This document shows, piece by piece, positions 42,636 through 50,300 of a DNA stretch of 64,000 nucleotides. The notes beneath the pieces were generated by a model. That model was not told the DNA's origin. It was given only the letters and a program-made list of their open reading frames with translations, and made no database searches. The first letter of the stretch is position 1, and each line of letters starts with the position of its first letter. Origin of the DNA: RUG708 sp050946535 (GTDB lineage: Bacteria; Bacillota; Clostridia; Peptostreptococcales; Anaerovoracaceae); assembly GCA_050946535.1 (NCBI GenBank), contig JBMNUZ010000006.1:1-64000 (forward strand), given 5' to 3'. Position numbers and translations under genes: made by a program.

Positions 42636-43991
42636 ATGAAAGCAGTTATTATCGGATGCGGCAATGTAGGCCTCGCCGTTGCGCAGAAACTGACCGAGGA
42701 AAATCACGACGTAGTTCTCGTCGACCGGTCCGAGGATCAGGTACAGCACGTTCCGGACGACCTCGATGCAATGGTTATAAAAGGCAACGGAAATTCTGTG
42801 GGCACTCTCAGAGATGCAGGCATAGAAACGGCCGATGCGCTCATCGCCGTCACACGTTCCGACGAGGTTAACCTGCTGTGCTGCCTGTTTGCGAAGAGTA
42901 TGAGCAAGTGCCATACCATCGCAAGGGTCAGAGATCCTCTCTATCTGAACGAACTGAATTTCCTCAGAGAGAAGCTCAGCATCAATCTGATCATCAACCC
43001 TGAGTTCGCCACGGCCCGTGAAATCTCGAGGCTGCTCATGTTCCCTGATTCGGACAACGTCGTCACGTTCGCAAAGAACAAGATTCTCTTTACCAACGGC
43101 CACATCGGTCCCGGACAGCATCTCGACGGCATCACGATAGCGAAAGCCATAAAGAAAATCGGCGTGAACGTGCTTATTGCAGCCGTCGAAAGAGACGGTG
43201 AAGTCTATATTCCTAACGGCTCGTTCACGCTTGAAAACGGAGACAGCTTCTACATACTCGCCTCTGCGAAAAACACGAGCGCGTTCTACAAGAAAATCGG
43301 GCTTTCCGGAAACAGGATCAAGCGTGTTCTCATAGCCGGCGGCAGCATCATTTCCGAATATCTTACCGAGATGCTCGGCACCATGGGCGCCGAAGTCCAT
43401 ATCATCGAAGAAAACCCGGAGCGCGCCGAACAGCTCTCCGACAAACTGCCGAAAGCCACTATCATAGTCGGCGATGCGACGGACAGAGATACTCTCATCG
43501 AACAGGGTCTCCTCAAGGCCGACGCTTTTATCACGCTGATGGACGCCGACGAGGAAAACGTCATGATCAGCCTTTTCGCAAAGGCAAAGACAGATGCGAA
43601 GATCGTGATGAAGATCGCCAAGACTTCGTTCCGCGATATACTGAGCGAGCTCGGTCTGGAAAGAGCTGTTTACCCTGATATGATGACGGCCGATTACATC
43701 ATTCAGTATCTGCGCGCTGTACAGAACACTTCCGGAAACAGTGTAGAAACTCTGTACCATATGTTTGACGAACGCGTCGAAGCGCTGGAATTCGTGGTGC
43801 GCACAGATTCACCTGTCACCAACACCAGGCTCGCCGACATGAATCTGAAGGACAATACGCTCATCGGGTGCATCAACCGCCACGGAAAGATCATTGTCCC
43901 GACCGGCGAGGACACAATACACATAGGCGACACGGTCGTCGTCGTAACTGCACAGAAAGGCCTCCACGACCTTAACGATATTCTCAGATAG
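42636..43991 (+). CDS. trkA: Trk potassium uptake regulatory subunit TrkA
   Basis: A 451-residue peripheral membrane subunit that gates the TrkH channel in response to nucleotides. Two tandem RCK modules are visible. The first Rossmann fold starts at residue 1 with GCGNVG and an acidic strand end (VVLVDRSEDQ), followed by a TrkA_C domain (IGPGQHLDGITIAKA). The second begins near residue 230 (RVLIAGGSIISEYL), with a degenerate GGSIIS in place of GxGxxG, suggesting the second site binds NAD(H) or ATP differently or not at all. Its own TrkA_C domain ends the protein. AGGAG lies 6 nt before the ATG; trkH starts 15 bp after the stop. Confidence 0.95.
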   Translation: MKAVIIGCGNVGLAVAQKLTEENHDVVLVDRSEDQVQHVPDDLDAMVIKGNGNSVGTLRDAGIETADALIAVTRSDEVNLLCCLFAKSMSKCHTIARVRDPLYLNELNFLREKLSINLIINPEFATAREISRLLMFPDSDNVVTFAKNKILFTNGHIGPGQHLDGITIAKAIKKIGVNVLIAAVERDGEVYIPNGSFTLENGDSFYILASAKNTSAFYKKIGLSGNRIKRVLIAGGSIISEYLTEMLGTMGAEVHIIEENPERAEQLSDKLPKATIIVGDATDRDTLIEQGLLKADAFITLMDADEENVMISLFAKAKTDAKIVMKIAKTSFRDILSELGLERAVYPDMMTADYIIQYLRAVQNTSGNSVETLYHMFDERVEALEFVVRTDSPVTNTRLADMNLKDNTLIGCINRHGKIIVPTGEDTIHIGDTVVVVTAQKGLHDLNDILR

Positions 43992-44006
43992 TCCGGAGGT
44001 CAGTCC

Positions 44007-45443
44007 ATGAATATTCGACTCATATTCTACATCACAGGCTGGATACTCAACATAGAGGCCGTGCTCATGGCTCCGGCCGTCGTGGTTTCACTCATATACG
44101 GCGAGGACTGCATTCCGCTGGTGCTTTCATTAGCCATATGTCTCGCGGCAGGCACGCTGCTCGTCGTCAGGAAGCCCCGCAATCGCCAGTTCTCTATAAA
44201 AGAAGGTTATGTCACGGTTGCAATGGTCTGGATCGTAATGAGTATCGCCGGCATGCTCCCGTTCCTGTTTTCCGGTGTCATACAAAATCCTGTGAACGCG
44301 TTCTTCGAAACCGTTTCCGGATTCACGACGACCGGAGCCAGCATACTCAGCGATGTCGAATCAGTTCCGAAGGGCCTGCTGTTCTGGCGCAGCATGACGC
44401 ACTGGATCGGCGGCATGGGCATACTGGTTTTCCTGATCTCGATCATTCCTATGATCGGAGGCAGCAAGATGAACCTCATGAAGGCGGAAAGCTCCGGGCC
44501 TTCGGTCACGAGGATCATGCCTACTGCGAGGGAAAGCGCGCGGATGCTGTATAAAATCTACATATCGATGACGATCATCATGGTCCTGCTGCTGCTTGCA
44601 GACAAAATGCCGCTTTTCGACGCACTCACGATCACGTTCGGCACAGCCGGCACAGGCGGATTCGGAGTATTGAACGACAGCTGCGCGAGCTATACCGTTT
44701 ACCAGCAGATCATCATTACCATATTCATGATCCTGTTTTCCATCAACTTCAACGTCTATTTCTACATTCTGAACAGGAAGTTCAAGAACGCATTTTCCGT
44801 CGAAGAGGCCCGCTGGTATATCATCATAATAGCGTGCGCCACGGGAGCGATAGCCTGGAATATACGGGACAGTTTCGACTCGGCCGGAGAAGCCATACAG
44901 CAGGCGGCTTTTCAGGTAGCTTCGATCATCTCGACCACTGGATTTTCCACGGTCGATTTCAATAAATGGCCTGCTCTCGCCTGCTCGATCCTCGTACTGC
45001 TCATGATACTGGGCGGCTGCTCGGGGAGCACGGGCGGCGGCATCAAGATCTGCAGACTTGTCGTGGAGGTAAAGCAGCTCGCCCGCGAACTGCTGTCGTA
45101 TCTCTATCCCGGATCGGTCCGCCAGGTCAGGCTGGACGGGAAAAAACTCGACGCTTCCGTCATACGTTCGATCAATGTGTTCATCGGCGCGTATATACTC
45201 ATATTCATGGTTTCCGTGATTATTATTTCAATCGACGGTTACGACTTCACGACGAATTTCACCGCTGTCGCGGCTACGCTCAGCAACATAGGACCGGGAC
45301 TCGGAGAGGTCGGCCCGGCTTCGAACTTCGATTTGTACTCGAATCTTTCGAAACTGGTTCTTTCGTTCGATATGCTTGCCGGACGTCTCGAAATATTCCC
45401 GATCCTCCTGTTCTTCACTCCGAAGGCATGGAAAAAATTCTGA
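44007..45443 (+). CDS. trkH: Trk potassium transporter membrane subunit TrkH
   Basis: A 478-residue potassium-translocating membrane subunit with the four-repeat pore architecture of the Trk/Ktr/HKT superfamily. The four pore-loop segments can be picked out: ETVSGFTTTGAS, FGTAGTGGFGVLN, IISTTGFSTVDF and LSNIGPGLGEVG, each with the conserved filter Gly. The N-terminal extra pair of membrane helices is typical of TrkH as opposed to KtrB. GGAGG lies 7 nt before the ATG, and the short gap to trkA shows one operon. Together they import K+ driven by the membrane potential or proton gradient for osmotic and pH control. Confidence 0.95.
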   Translation: MNIRLIFYITGWILNIEAVLMAPAVVVSLIYGEDCIPLVLSLAICLAAGTLLVVRKPRNRQFSIKEGYVTVAMVWIVMSIAGMLPFLFSGVIQNPVNAFFETVSGFTTTGASILSDVESVPKGLLFWRSMTHWIGGMGILVFLISIIPMIGGSKMNLMKAESSGPSVTRIMPTARESARMLYKIYISMTIIMVLLLLADKMPLFDALTITFGTAGTGGFGVLNDSCASYTVYQQIIITIFMILFSINFNVYFYILNRKFKNAFSVEEARWYIIIIACATGAIAWNIRDSFDSAGEAIQQAAFQVASIISTTGFSTVDFNKWPALACSILVLLMILGGCSGSTGGGIKICRLVVEVKQLARELLSYLYPGSVRQVRLDGKKLDASVIRSINVFIGAYILIFMVSVIIISIDGYDFTTNFTAVAATLSNIGPGLGEVGPASNFDLYSNLSKLVLSFDMLAGRLEIFPILLFFTPKAWKKF

Positions 45444-45572
45444 TTTCCGCGCTACTGCACCACGCAGCGGGGAATGGTTTTCCTGGCTGCCAGCCGGCAT
45501 AGAAGGCATACAATTTGCATGAATAAGGCGTGCCGCTCGCGCGCAGCCGACATACATCACAATAAAGGCATA

Positions 45573-45620
45573 AAAATTCCCGATATGAGGTTTATCGATC
45601 CTCATACCGGGAATTATTTT
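45573..45620. terminator. Bidirectional terminator between trkH and lysS
   Basis: Near-perfect 16-bp stem (AATTCCCG-ATATGAGG and its partner) with a TTTATCGAT loop, A-run on the left and TTATTTT on the right. It serves the convergent trkH and lysS transcripts. Confidence 0.92.
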
Positions 45621-45686
45621 GCTCGTAAATTTTCAATTTTGTGATCACTGTGAGCCGCTGATCTGCTGAACTGGCGGACCCCCGCT

Positions 45687-47786
45687 TTACTTGAGGTCGA
45701 CAGCCTTTGCCGCTTCGATCACAGATGCGAGAAGTTCTTCGATGTCCATGCCGTTCAGTTCCGCGCCCTTTTCTATATATTCGCGGTCACAGCCCGCAGC
45801 GAATTTCTTGTTCTTGTATTTTTTCTTCACAGACTTGAGATTGAGGTCCTGAGCCGAATGTGAAGGATACATCTTTATAACCGCCCCAAGCAGCCCTGAA
45901 AGTTCGTCGACGGCCCAGAGCACGCGTTCCATTTTGAGCTCCGGCTTCGGAAGATCGGAATTGTTGTCCGAGTTATGAGTCTGAATCGAATGAGCGACCT
46001 GCGGATTTACCCCTGCTTCTTTCAGTAGTTCAGCCGTCTTGACGGTATGTGTCTCCGAGTCCTGCCACTTTTCCCAGTCGAGATCGTGGAGGATGCCTAC
46101 TACCTGCCAGAAATCTGCATTCTTGGGATCGTACTTTTCCGCATAGTATCTCATGAGTTTTCCGACCATTTCGCCGTGCGTGATGTGGAACGGATCTTCG
46201 TTGTACTTTCTGAGCAGATCCATCGCTTCTTCGCAGCTGATGCCTGCGTCAAGCTTCGGAGTCTCTTCTTTCTTTCCTGTTTTATTCTTGCCGCCGAGCG
46301 GTTTCATCGTCGGGAACAGAAGGACGTCTCTGATGGCCGAGCTGTCGGTCATGAGCATGATCATGCGGTCGATTCCGAATCCGATGCCGCCTGTAGGAGG
46401 CATGCCTATTTCGAGGGCGTTGAGGAAGTCTTCGTCGGTGTGGTTCGCTTCGTCGTCTCCGGCTGCAAGGCGTCTCTCTTCCTCCTGGAAGCGTTCGCGC
46501 TGATCTATAGGATCGTTGAGCTCCGAGTAGGCGTTCGCCAGTTCCCATCCGTTGATGAACAATTCGAATCTCTCGACGTGTTCAGGGTCATCCGGCTTTT
46601 TCTTCGTAAGCGGTGATATCTCGACCGGATGCTCTGTGATGAACGTCGGCTGTATCAGGTTCTTTTCAACGAACTCGTCGAAGAAGAGATTGAGAATATC
46701 TCCAATCTCGTGGCGCTGCTCGTATTCGACGCCTTTGCTGTCAGCCGCCGCTCTGGCTTCTTCTATGGTCTTTATCTGTGAAAAATCGACTCCCGAATAC
46801 TTCTTCACCGCTTCGGTCATCGTCATGCGTTCGAACGGCTTTCCGAGGTCGATTTCCCTGTCTGCGTACTGGATGACAGTCGTGCCGAGCACTTCCTGCG
46901 CGACGTAGCGGTAGAGGCTTTCAGAGAGTTCCATCATGCCGTGGAAATCGGTATAAGCCTGGTAGAGTTCCATAAGCGTGAACTCAGGGTTGTGCTTCGG
47001 ATCGAGGCCTTCGTTTCTGAAGACTCTGCCGATTTCAAACACGCGCTCGAGACCTCCGACGATCAGTCTCTTGAGGTAGAGTTCGAGCGAAATGCGCAGG
47101 CGGAAATCCTCGTCGAGCGCGTTGTGATGCGTCTCGAATGGGCGTGCCGCGGCTCCGCCCGCATTTGTGACGAGAATAGGAGTTTCGACCTCCATGAAGT
47201 CCCGCTCAGCGAGGAATTTTCTTATGGCTGAAATAATCTGAGAACGTTTTCTGAACGTATCCCTTACCTCAGGATTCATGATGAGATCCACGTATCTCTG
47301 GCGGTATCTCATATCTGTATCCTGCAGTCCGTGGAATTTCTCAGGAAGCACCTGGAGCGATTTCGAGAGGAGCACAAGCTCTTTCACCCGTACGGTGATC
47401 TCGCCTGTCTTCGTCTTGAACACTTCACCCTTTACGCCTACGATGTCGCCGACGTCGTATTTCTTAAATATGGCGTATTCATCTGCTCCCAGGTTGTCTC
47501 TGGCTACAAAGCACTGGATCTTGCCGTCTCTGTCGAGAAGGTCTATGAACGAAGCCTTGCCCATGATTCTCTTCGACATGATTCTTCCGGCTATGCTGAC
47601 CTGCTTATCTTCGTATTTATCGAAATTTTCCTTTATCTCAGCGCTTCTCTGTTCCTGATCCCACTTGGTAATCTTGAATGGATCGCGTCCTGCAGCCTGA
47701 AGCTCAGCCAGCTTTTCCCTTCTTATTCTCCGCTGTTCGCTGAGTCCCTGTTCATCTTCAGGCTTGTTGTTCTTATTGTTTGCCAT
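45687..47786 (-). CDS. lysS: Lysyl-tRNA synthetase fused to an HD domain
   Basis: A 699-residue protein. Residues 1-~500 are a complete class II lysyl-tRNA synthetase: N-terminal OB-fold anticodon-binding domain (about 60-150) and catalytic core with motif 2 (FRNEGLDPKHNPEFTLME) and motif 3 (GIGFGIDRMIMLMTDS). It charges tRNA-Lys. LysS enzymes normally end there. After a Lys-rich linker (KNKTGKKEETPK), residues ~512-699 (genomic 45687-46253) form an HD-type metal phosphohydrolase-like domain with HITHGEMVGKLM, GILHDLDWEKW (HD near 567-568) and HSIQTHNSDNN. The domain's substrate is unknown. GAGG lies 8 nt before the ATG. It is the last gene of the metG-lysS run. Confidence 0.93.
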   Translation of the reverse strand: MANNKNNKPEDEQGLSEQRRIRREKLAELQAAGRDPFKITKWDQEQRSAEIKENFDKYEDKQVSIAGRIMSKRIMGKASFIDLLDRDGKIQCFVARDNLGADEYAIFKKYDVGDIVGVKGEVFKTKTGEITVRVKELVLLSKSLQVLPEKFHGLQDTDMRYRQRYVDLIMNPEVRDTFRKRSQIISAIRKFLAERDFMEVETPILVTNAGGAAARPFETHHNALDEDFRLRISLELYLKRLIVGGLERVFEIGRVFRNEGLDPKHNPEFTLMELYQAYTDFHGMMELSESLYRYVAQEVLGTTVIQYADREIDLGKPFERMTMTEAVKKYSGVDFSQIKTIEEARAAADSKGVEYEQRHEIGDILNLFFDEFVEKNLIQPTFITEHPVEISPLTKKKPDDPEHVERFELFINGWELANAYSELNDPIDQRERFQEEERRLAAGDDEANHTDEDFLNALEIGMPPTGGIGFGIDRMIMLMTDSSAIRDVLLFPTMKPLGGKNKTGKKEETPKLDAGISCEEAMDLLRKYNEDPFHITHGEMVGKLMRYYAEKYDPKNADFWQVVGILHDLDWEKWQDSETHTVKTAELLKEAGVNPQVAHSIQTHNSDNNSDLPKPELKMERVLWAVDELSGLLGAVIKMYPSHSAQDLNLKSVKKKYKNKKFAAGCDREYIEKGAELNGMDIEELLASVIEAAKAVDLK

Positions 47787-47822
47787 ATACTTTTCCTCGT
47801 CCTAATTTTCTCCGTTATTCTA

Positions 47823-48302
47823 CTATCTGCTGATATCAAGAACCTTGAGATGGATGACTTTATCAGGAATTTCGATTTCAGCGACTTCACCGAGCCTCGT
47901 TCCCCTGAGGCCCCTGCCTACCGGCGATTCGTTCGAAATGAGACCGTTGAGAGGATCTGATTCGTTTGAACCTACGATTTTGTAGGTGCTCTCTTCGCCT
48001 GTGTCAACATTCAGGACCTTTACCGTATGTCCGAGGTTTACGCTGTCCGCCTGGATCTCCGATTCGTCGATGATCTTGGCGTTTTTGATCATGTTTTCGA
48101 GCTTGTAGATACGCTCTTCGTTTTCAGCCTGAGCGTTCTTCGCCGCATCGTAGTCTGCGTTCTCGGACAGGTCGCCCTGTGCGATAGCTTCGCCGAGCTG
48201 CGCCGCTATTTCCTTTCTCTTGACAGCGGTGAGTTCCTCAAGTTCAGCAACCAGTTTATCGTAACCTTCTCTGGTTATAAGCTTTTCTTCTGGATTAGCC
48301 AT
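47823..48302 (-). CDS. greA: Transcription elongation factor GreA
   Basis: A 159-residue factor that enters the RNA polymerase secondary channel and stimulates cleavage of backtracked transcripts. The N-terminal coiled coil carries the acidic tip in GEAIAQGDLSENADYDAAK, and the C-terminal FKBP-like domain ends VIHLKVLDISR. I start it at ATG 48302 (AAGGAA upstream), not the longer ORF to 48344, because the N-terminus MANPEEKLITREGYDKL then matches the family. It overlaps the end of dusB by 8 bp, showing tight coupling, and lysS follows after 36 bp. Confidence 0.95.
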   Translation of the reverse strand: MANPEEKLITREGYDKLVAELEELTAVKRKEIAAQLGEAIAQGDLSENADYDAAKNAQAENEERIYKLENMIKNAKIIDESEIQADSVNLGHTVKVLNVDTGEESTYKIVGSNESDPLNGLISNESPVGRGLRGTRLGEVAEIEIPDKVIHLKVLDISR

Positions 48303-49329
48303 TCTCGTGATTCCTTTCCATTTCCTCTGCACGAAGCAGATCAAGATCTTTATATATTTCTTCAGCTGTTTCCAGCGTGTTTATCCTTCTTCTGATGCGC
48401 ACAGCGCCTCTTATGCCTTTGATATACCAGCCGATGTGTTTGCGCATGCATCTGACGGCGAGGTACTCGCCCTTTTCCGCGATCAGATAACCGAAATGCC
48501 GTTTTATGATCTCTATGCGCTCATCTAACGAAGGAACGTAGTCGCGGCCCTCATTGAGAGATTTGAATATCCACGGATTCCCGAGCGCGCCTCTCGCAAC
48601 CATGACAATGTCGCAGCCTGTTTCTCTGAACAGGTCTCCAGCATCTGCCACACTGAATATATCTCCGTTTCCGATTACCGGAACCGACACCGCCTCTTTG
48701 ACCTGGCGGATTACGGAACGGTCCGCGCGTCCGCTGTACATCTGGTCGCGCGTGCGGCCGTGGACCGCAATGGCTGCAGCGCCTGCATCCTCGAGTCTGC
48801 GTGCGACTTCGACGGCGTTTATGCTGTTTCTGTCCCAGCCGATCCTTATCTTTGCAGTCACTGGCTTTGAAGAGTGTGAAACGGCTGCCTTCATCACCTC
48901 GGCTGCAAGCTCAGGATTTTTAAGGAGCGCCGATCCGTCGCCGTTCTTGACGATCTTCTGCACCGGACACCCCATGTTTATGTCCAGCATGCAGTTTTCC
49001 CTGTCTGAGAGTTCTTCGGCGGCATACGCTATCATGTCCGGCTCCGAGCCGAAGATCTGATACACGACCGGTTTCTCGTCATCGGATGTGTTCAGGAGGC
49101 GCCTTGTGGCACCGTCGTTATAGTACATGCCTTTGGCGCTTACCATTTCTGAATATACGGCGCCTGCTCCGAAGCTCCGGCATATGCGTCTGTACGAAGA
49201 ATCCGTCACTCCCGCGAGTGGAGCCAGAAAATACGGATTGTCAAAGCGGATTCCTGCTATACTGCAGGGGCCTCTTGCCTCAGATGGTATATCGTTATTA
49301 GACTGTGTATGTGTATTTTCAACCGTCAC
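48295..49329 (-). CDS. dusB: tRNA-dihydrouridine synthase
   Basis: A 344-residue FMN enzyme that reduces uridines in the D-loop of tRNA. Family marks: FLAPLAGVTDSSYR at the N-terminus, the catalytic-Cys motif MLDINMGCPVQKIVKNGDGSALL, AIAVHGRTRDQMYSG, and IGNGDIFSVADA with MVARGALGNPWIF. The start is GTG at 49329 with GGAG 7 nt upstream. A dusB-type gene just ahead of lysS is also the arrangement in Bacillus; greA is inserted between them here. Confidence 0.93.
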   Translation of the reverse strand: MTVENTHTQSNNDIPSEARGPCSIAGIRFDNPYFLAPLAGVTDSSYRRICRSFGAGAVYSEMVSAKGMYYNDGATRRLLNTSDDEKPVVYQIFGSEPDMIAYAAEELSDRENCMLDINMGCPVQKIVKNGDGSALLKNPELAAEVMKAAVSHSSKPVTAKIRIGWDRNSINAVEVARRLEDAGAAAIAVHGRTRDQMYSGRADRSVIRQVKEAVSVPVIGNGDIFSVADAGDLFRETGCDIVMVARGALGNPWIFKSLNEGRDYVPSLDERIEIIKRHFGYLIAEKGEYLAVRCMRKHIGWYIKGIRGAVRIRRRINTLETAEEIYKDLDLLRAEEMERNHENG

Positions 49330-49341
49330 AGCTTTTCTCCA

Positions 49342-50190
49342 TTAACTGCGCATAGCTTTCAGCTCGATGCTCTCGCGGCTTTCACGGCTTCTGCGGCTGA
49401 AGTTGTTCCGGTTCTTTTCATATATATACTGAAGACCTTCGAGCGTCAGGAGCCTGTCGACTTTGTCGATCGATTTGGCGCCTCTGGAAACCATCGTGGC
49501 CAGGCCGCCTGTCGCGATGACCTTTATCGGCTTGTCTGAGATCGCATACTTTTCCTGATACTCTTTCTTCATCTTGTCGACGATGAATTCGACCACGCCC
49601 ATATGTCCGTAGACGAGGCCGGACTGCATGCTTTCTATGGTGTTTCTGCAGATCACATGACCAGGCTCGAGCAGTTCGACTCTTGGCAGCTTTGCTGTCT
49701 TCTCGAACAGCGCGTCTGATGAGATGACAAGACCCGGCGCAATAGTACCGCCGAGATATTCGCACTTTTCGGAAATGCAGCAGAATGTCGTCGCCGTTCC
49801 GAAGTCTATGACGATAAGCGGCCCGCCGTACTTATTGTAGGCAGCAACCGCATTGACTATACGGTCTGCGCCAACCTGCTTCGGGTTGTCATATTTGATG
49901 ATCATGCCTGTCTTGATACCAGGTCCTACCTCAATCGCTCTGATATTGAAATATTTGATCGCAAGGTGCTGGAGCGTGTACGAAATCGAAGGCACTACGG
50001 TCGAGATGATTACATCATCGACGTCTTTGATATTCAGACCGTTGTACATAAACAGTTCGTTGATAGTCATGCCGTATTCGTCGGCGCTCTTCTCCTTGTC
50101 AGTAGCCAGTCTCCAGCTCTGAATCAGATTCTTTCCGTCGAAAACACCAAGTACGATGTTGGTATTGCCGACATCAAATGCCATTAACAT
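49342..50190 (-). CDS. coaX: Type III pantothenate kinase
   Basis: A 282-residue CoaX-type enzyme that phosphorylates pantothenate, the first step to coenzyme A. ASKHA-fold marks are MAFDVGNTNIVLGVF (phosphate-binding Asp), GADRIVNAVAAYNKYG and VIDFGTATTFCCI (second Asp), and IAPGL. The end is a short Arg/Ser-rich tail (FSRRSRESRESIELKAMRS) not needed for catalysis. Either ATG at 50190 or 50184 could be the start; GGAGG lies 5 or 11 nt upstream. It is set 12 bp before dusB and 110 bp after ftsH. Confidence 0.94.
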   Translation of the reverse strand: MLMAFDVGNTNIVLGVFDGKNLIQSWRLATDKEKSADEYGMTINELFMYNGLNIKDVDDVIISTVVPSISYTLQHLAIKYFNIRAIEVGPGIKTGMIIKYDNPKQVGADRIVNAVAAYNKYGGPLIVIDFGTATTFCCISEKCEYLGGTIAPGLVISSDALFEKTAKLPRVELLEPGHVICRNTIESMQSGLVYGHMGVVEFIVDKMKKEYQEKYAISDKPIKVIATGGLATMVSRGAKSIDKVDRLLTLEGLQYIYEKNRNNFSRRSRESRESIELKAMRS

Positions 50191-50300
50191 TAATTCCTCC
50201 CCGGTAGCTGTGGCCCCTTTCGGACCTTAGCCTCCGTTCCTTTCTTACATGTTTTCAGCTTGCATTTTATTAGCTTGCATCATAAAGCGTGCATCATCGA

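Noticed and set aside
42585..43760. 391-residue minus-strand ORF opposite trkA
   Set aside because: Antisense to an unambiguous trkA; composition follows the reverse complement of trkA codons, with no motif of its own.
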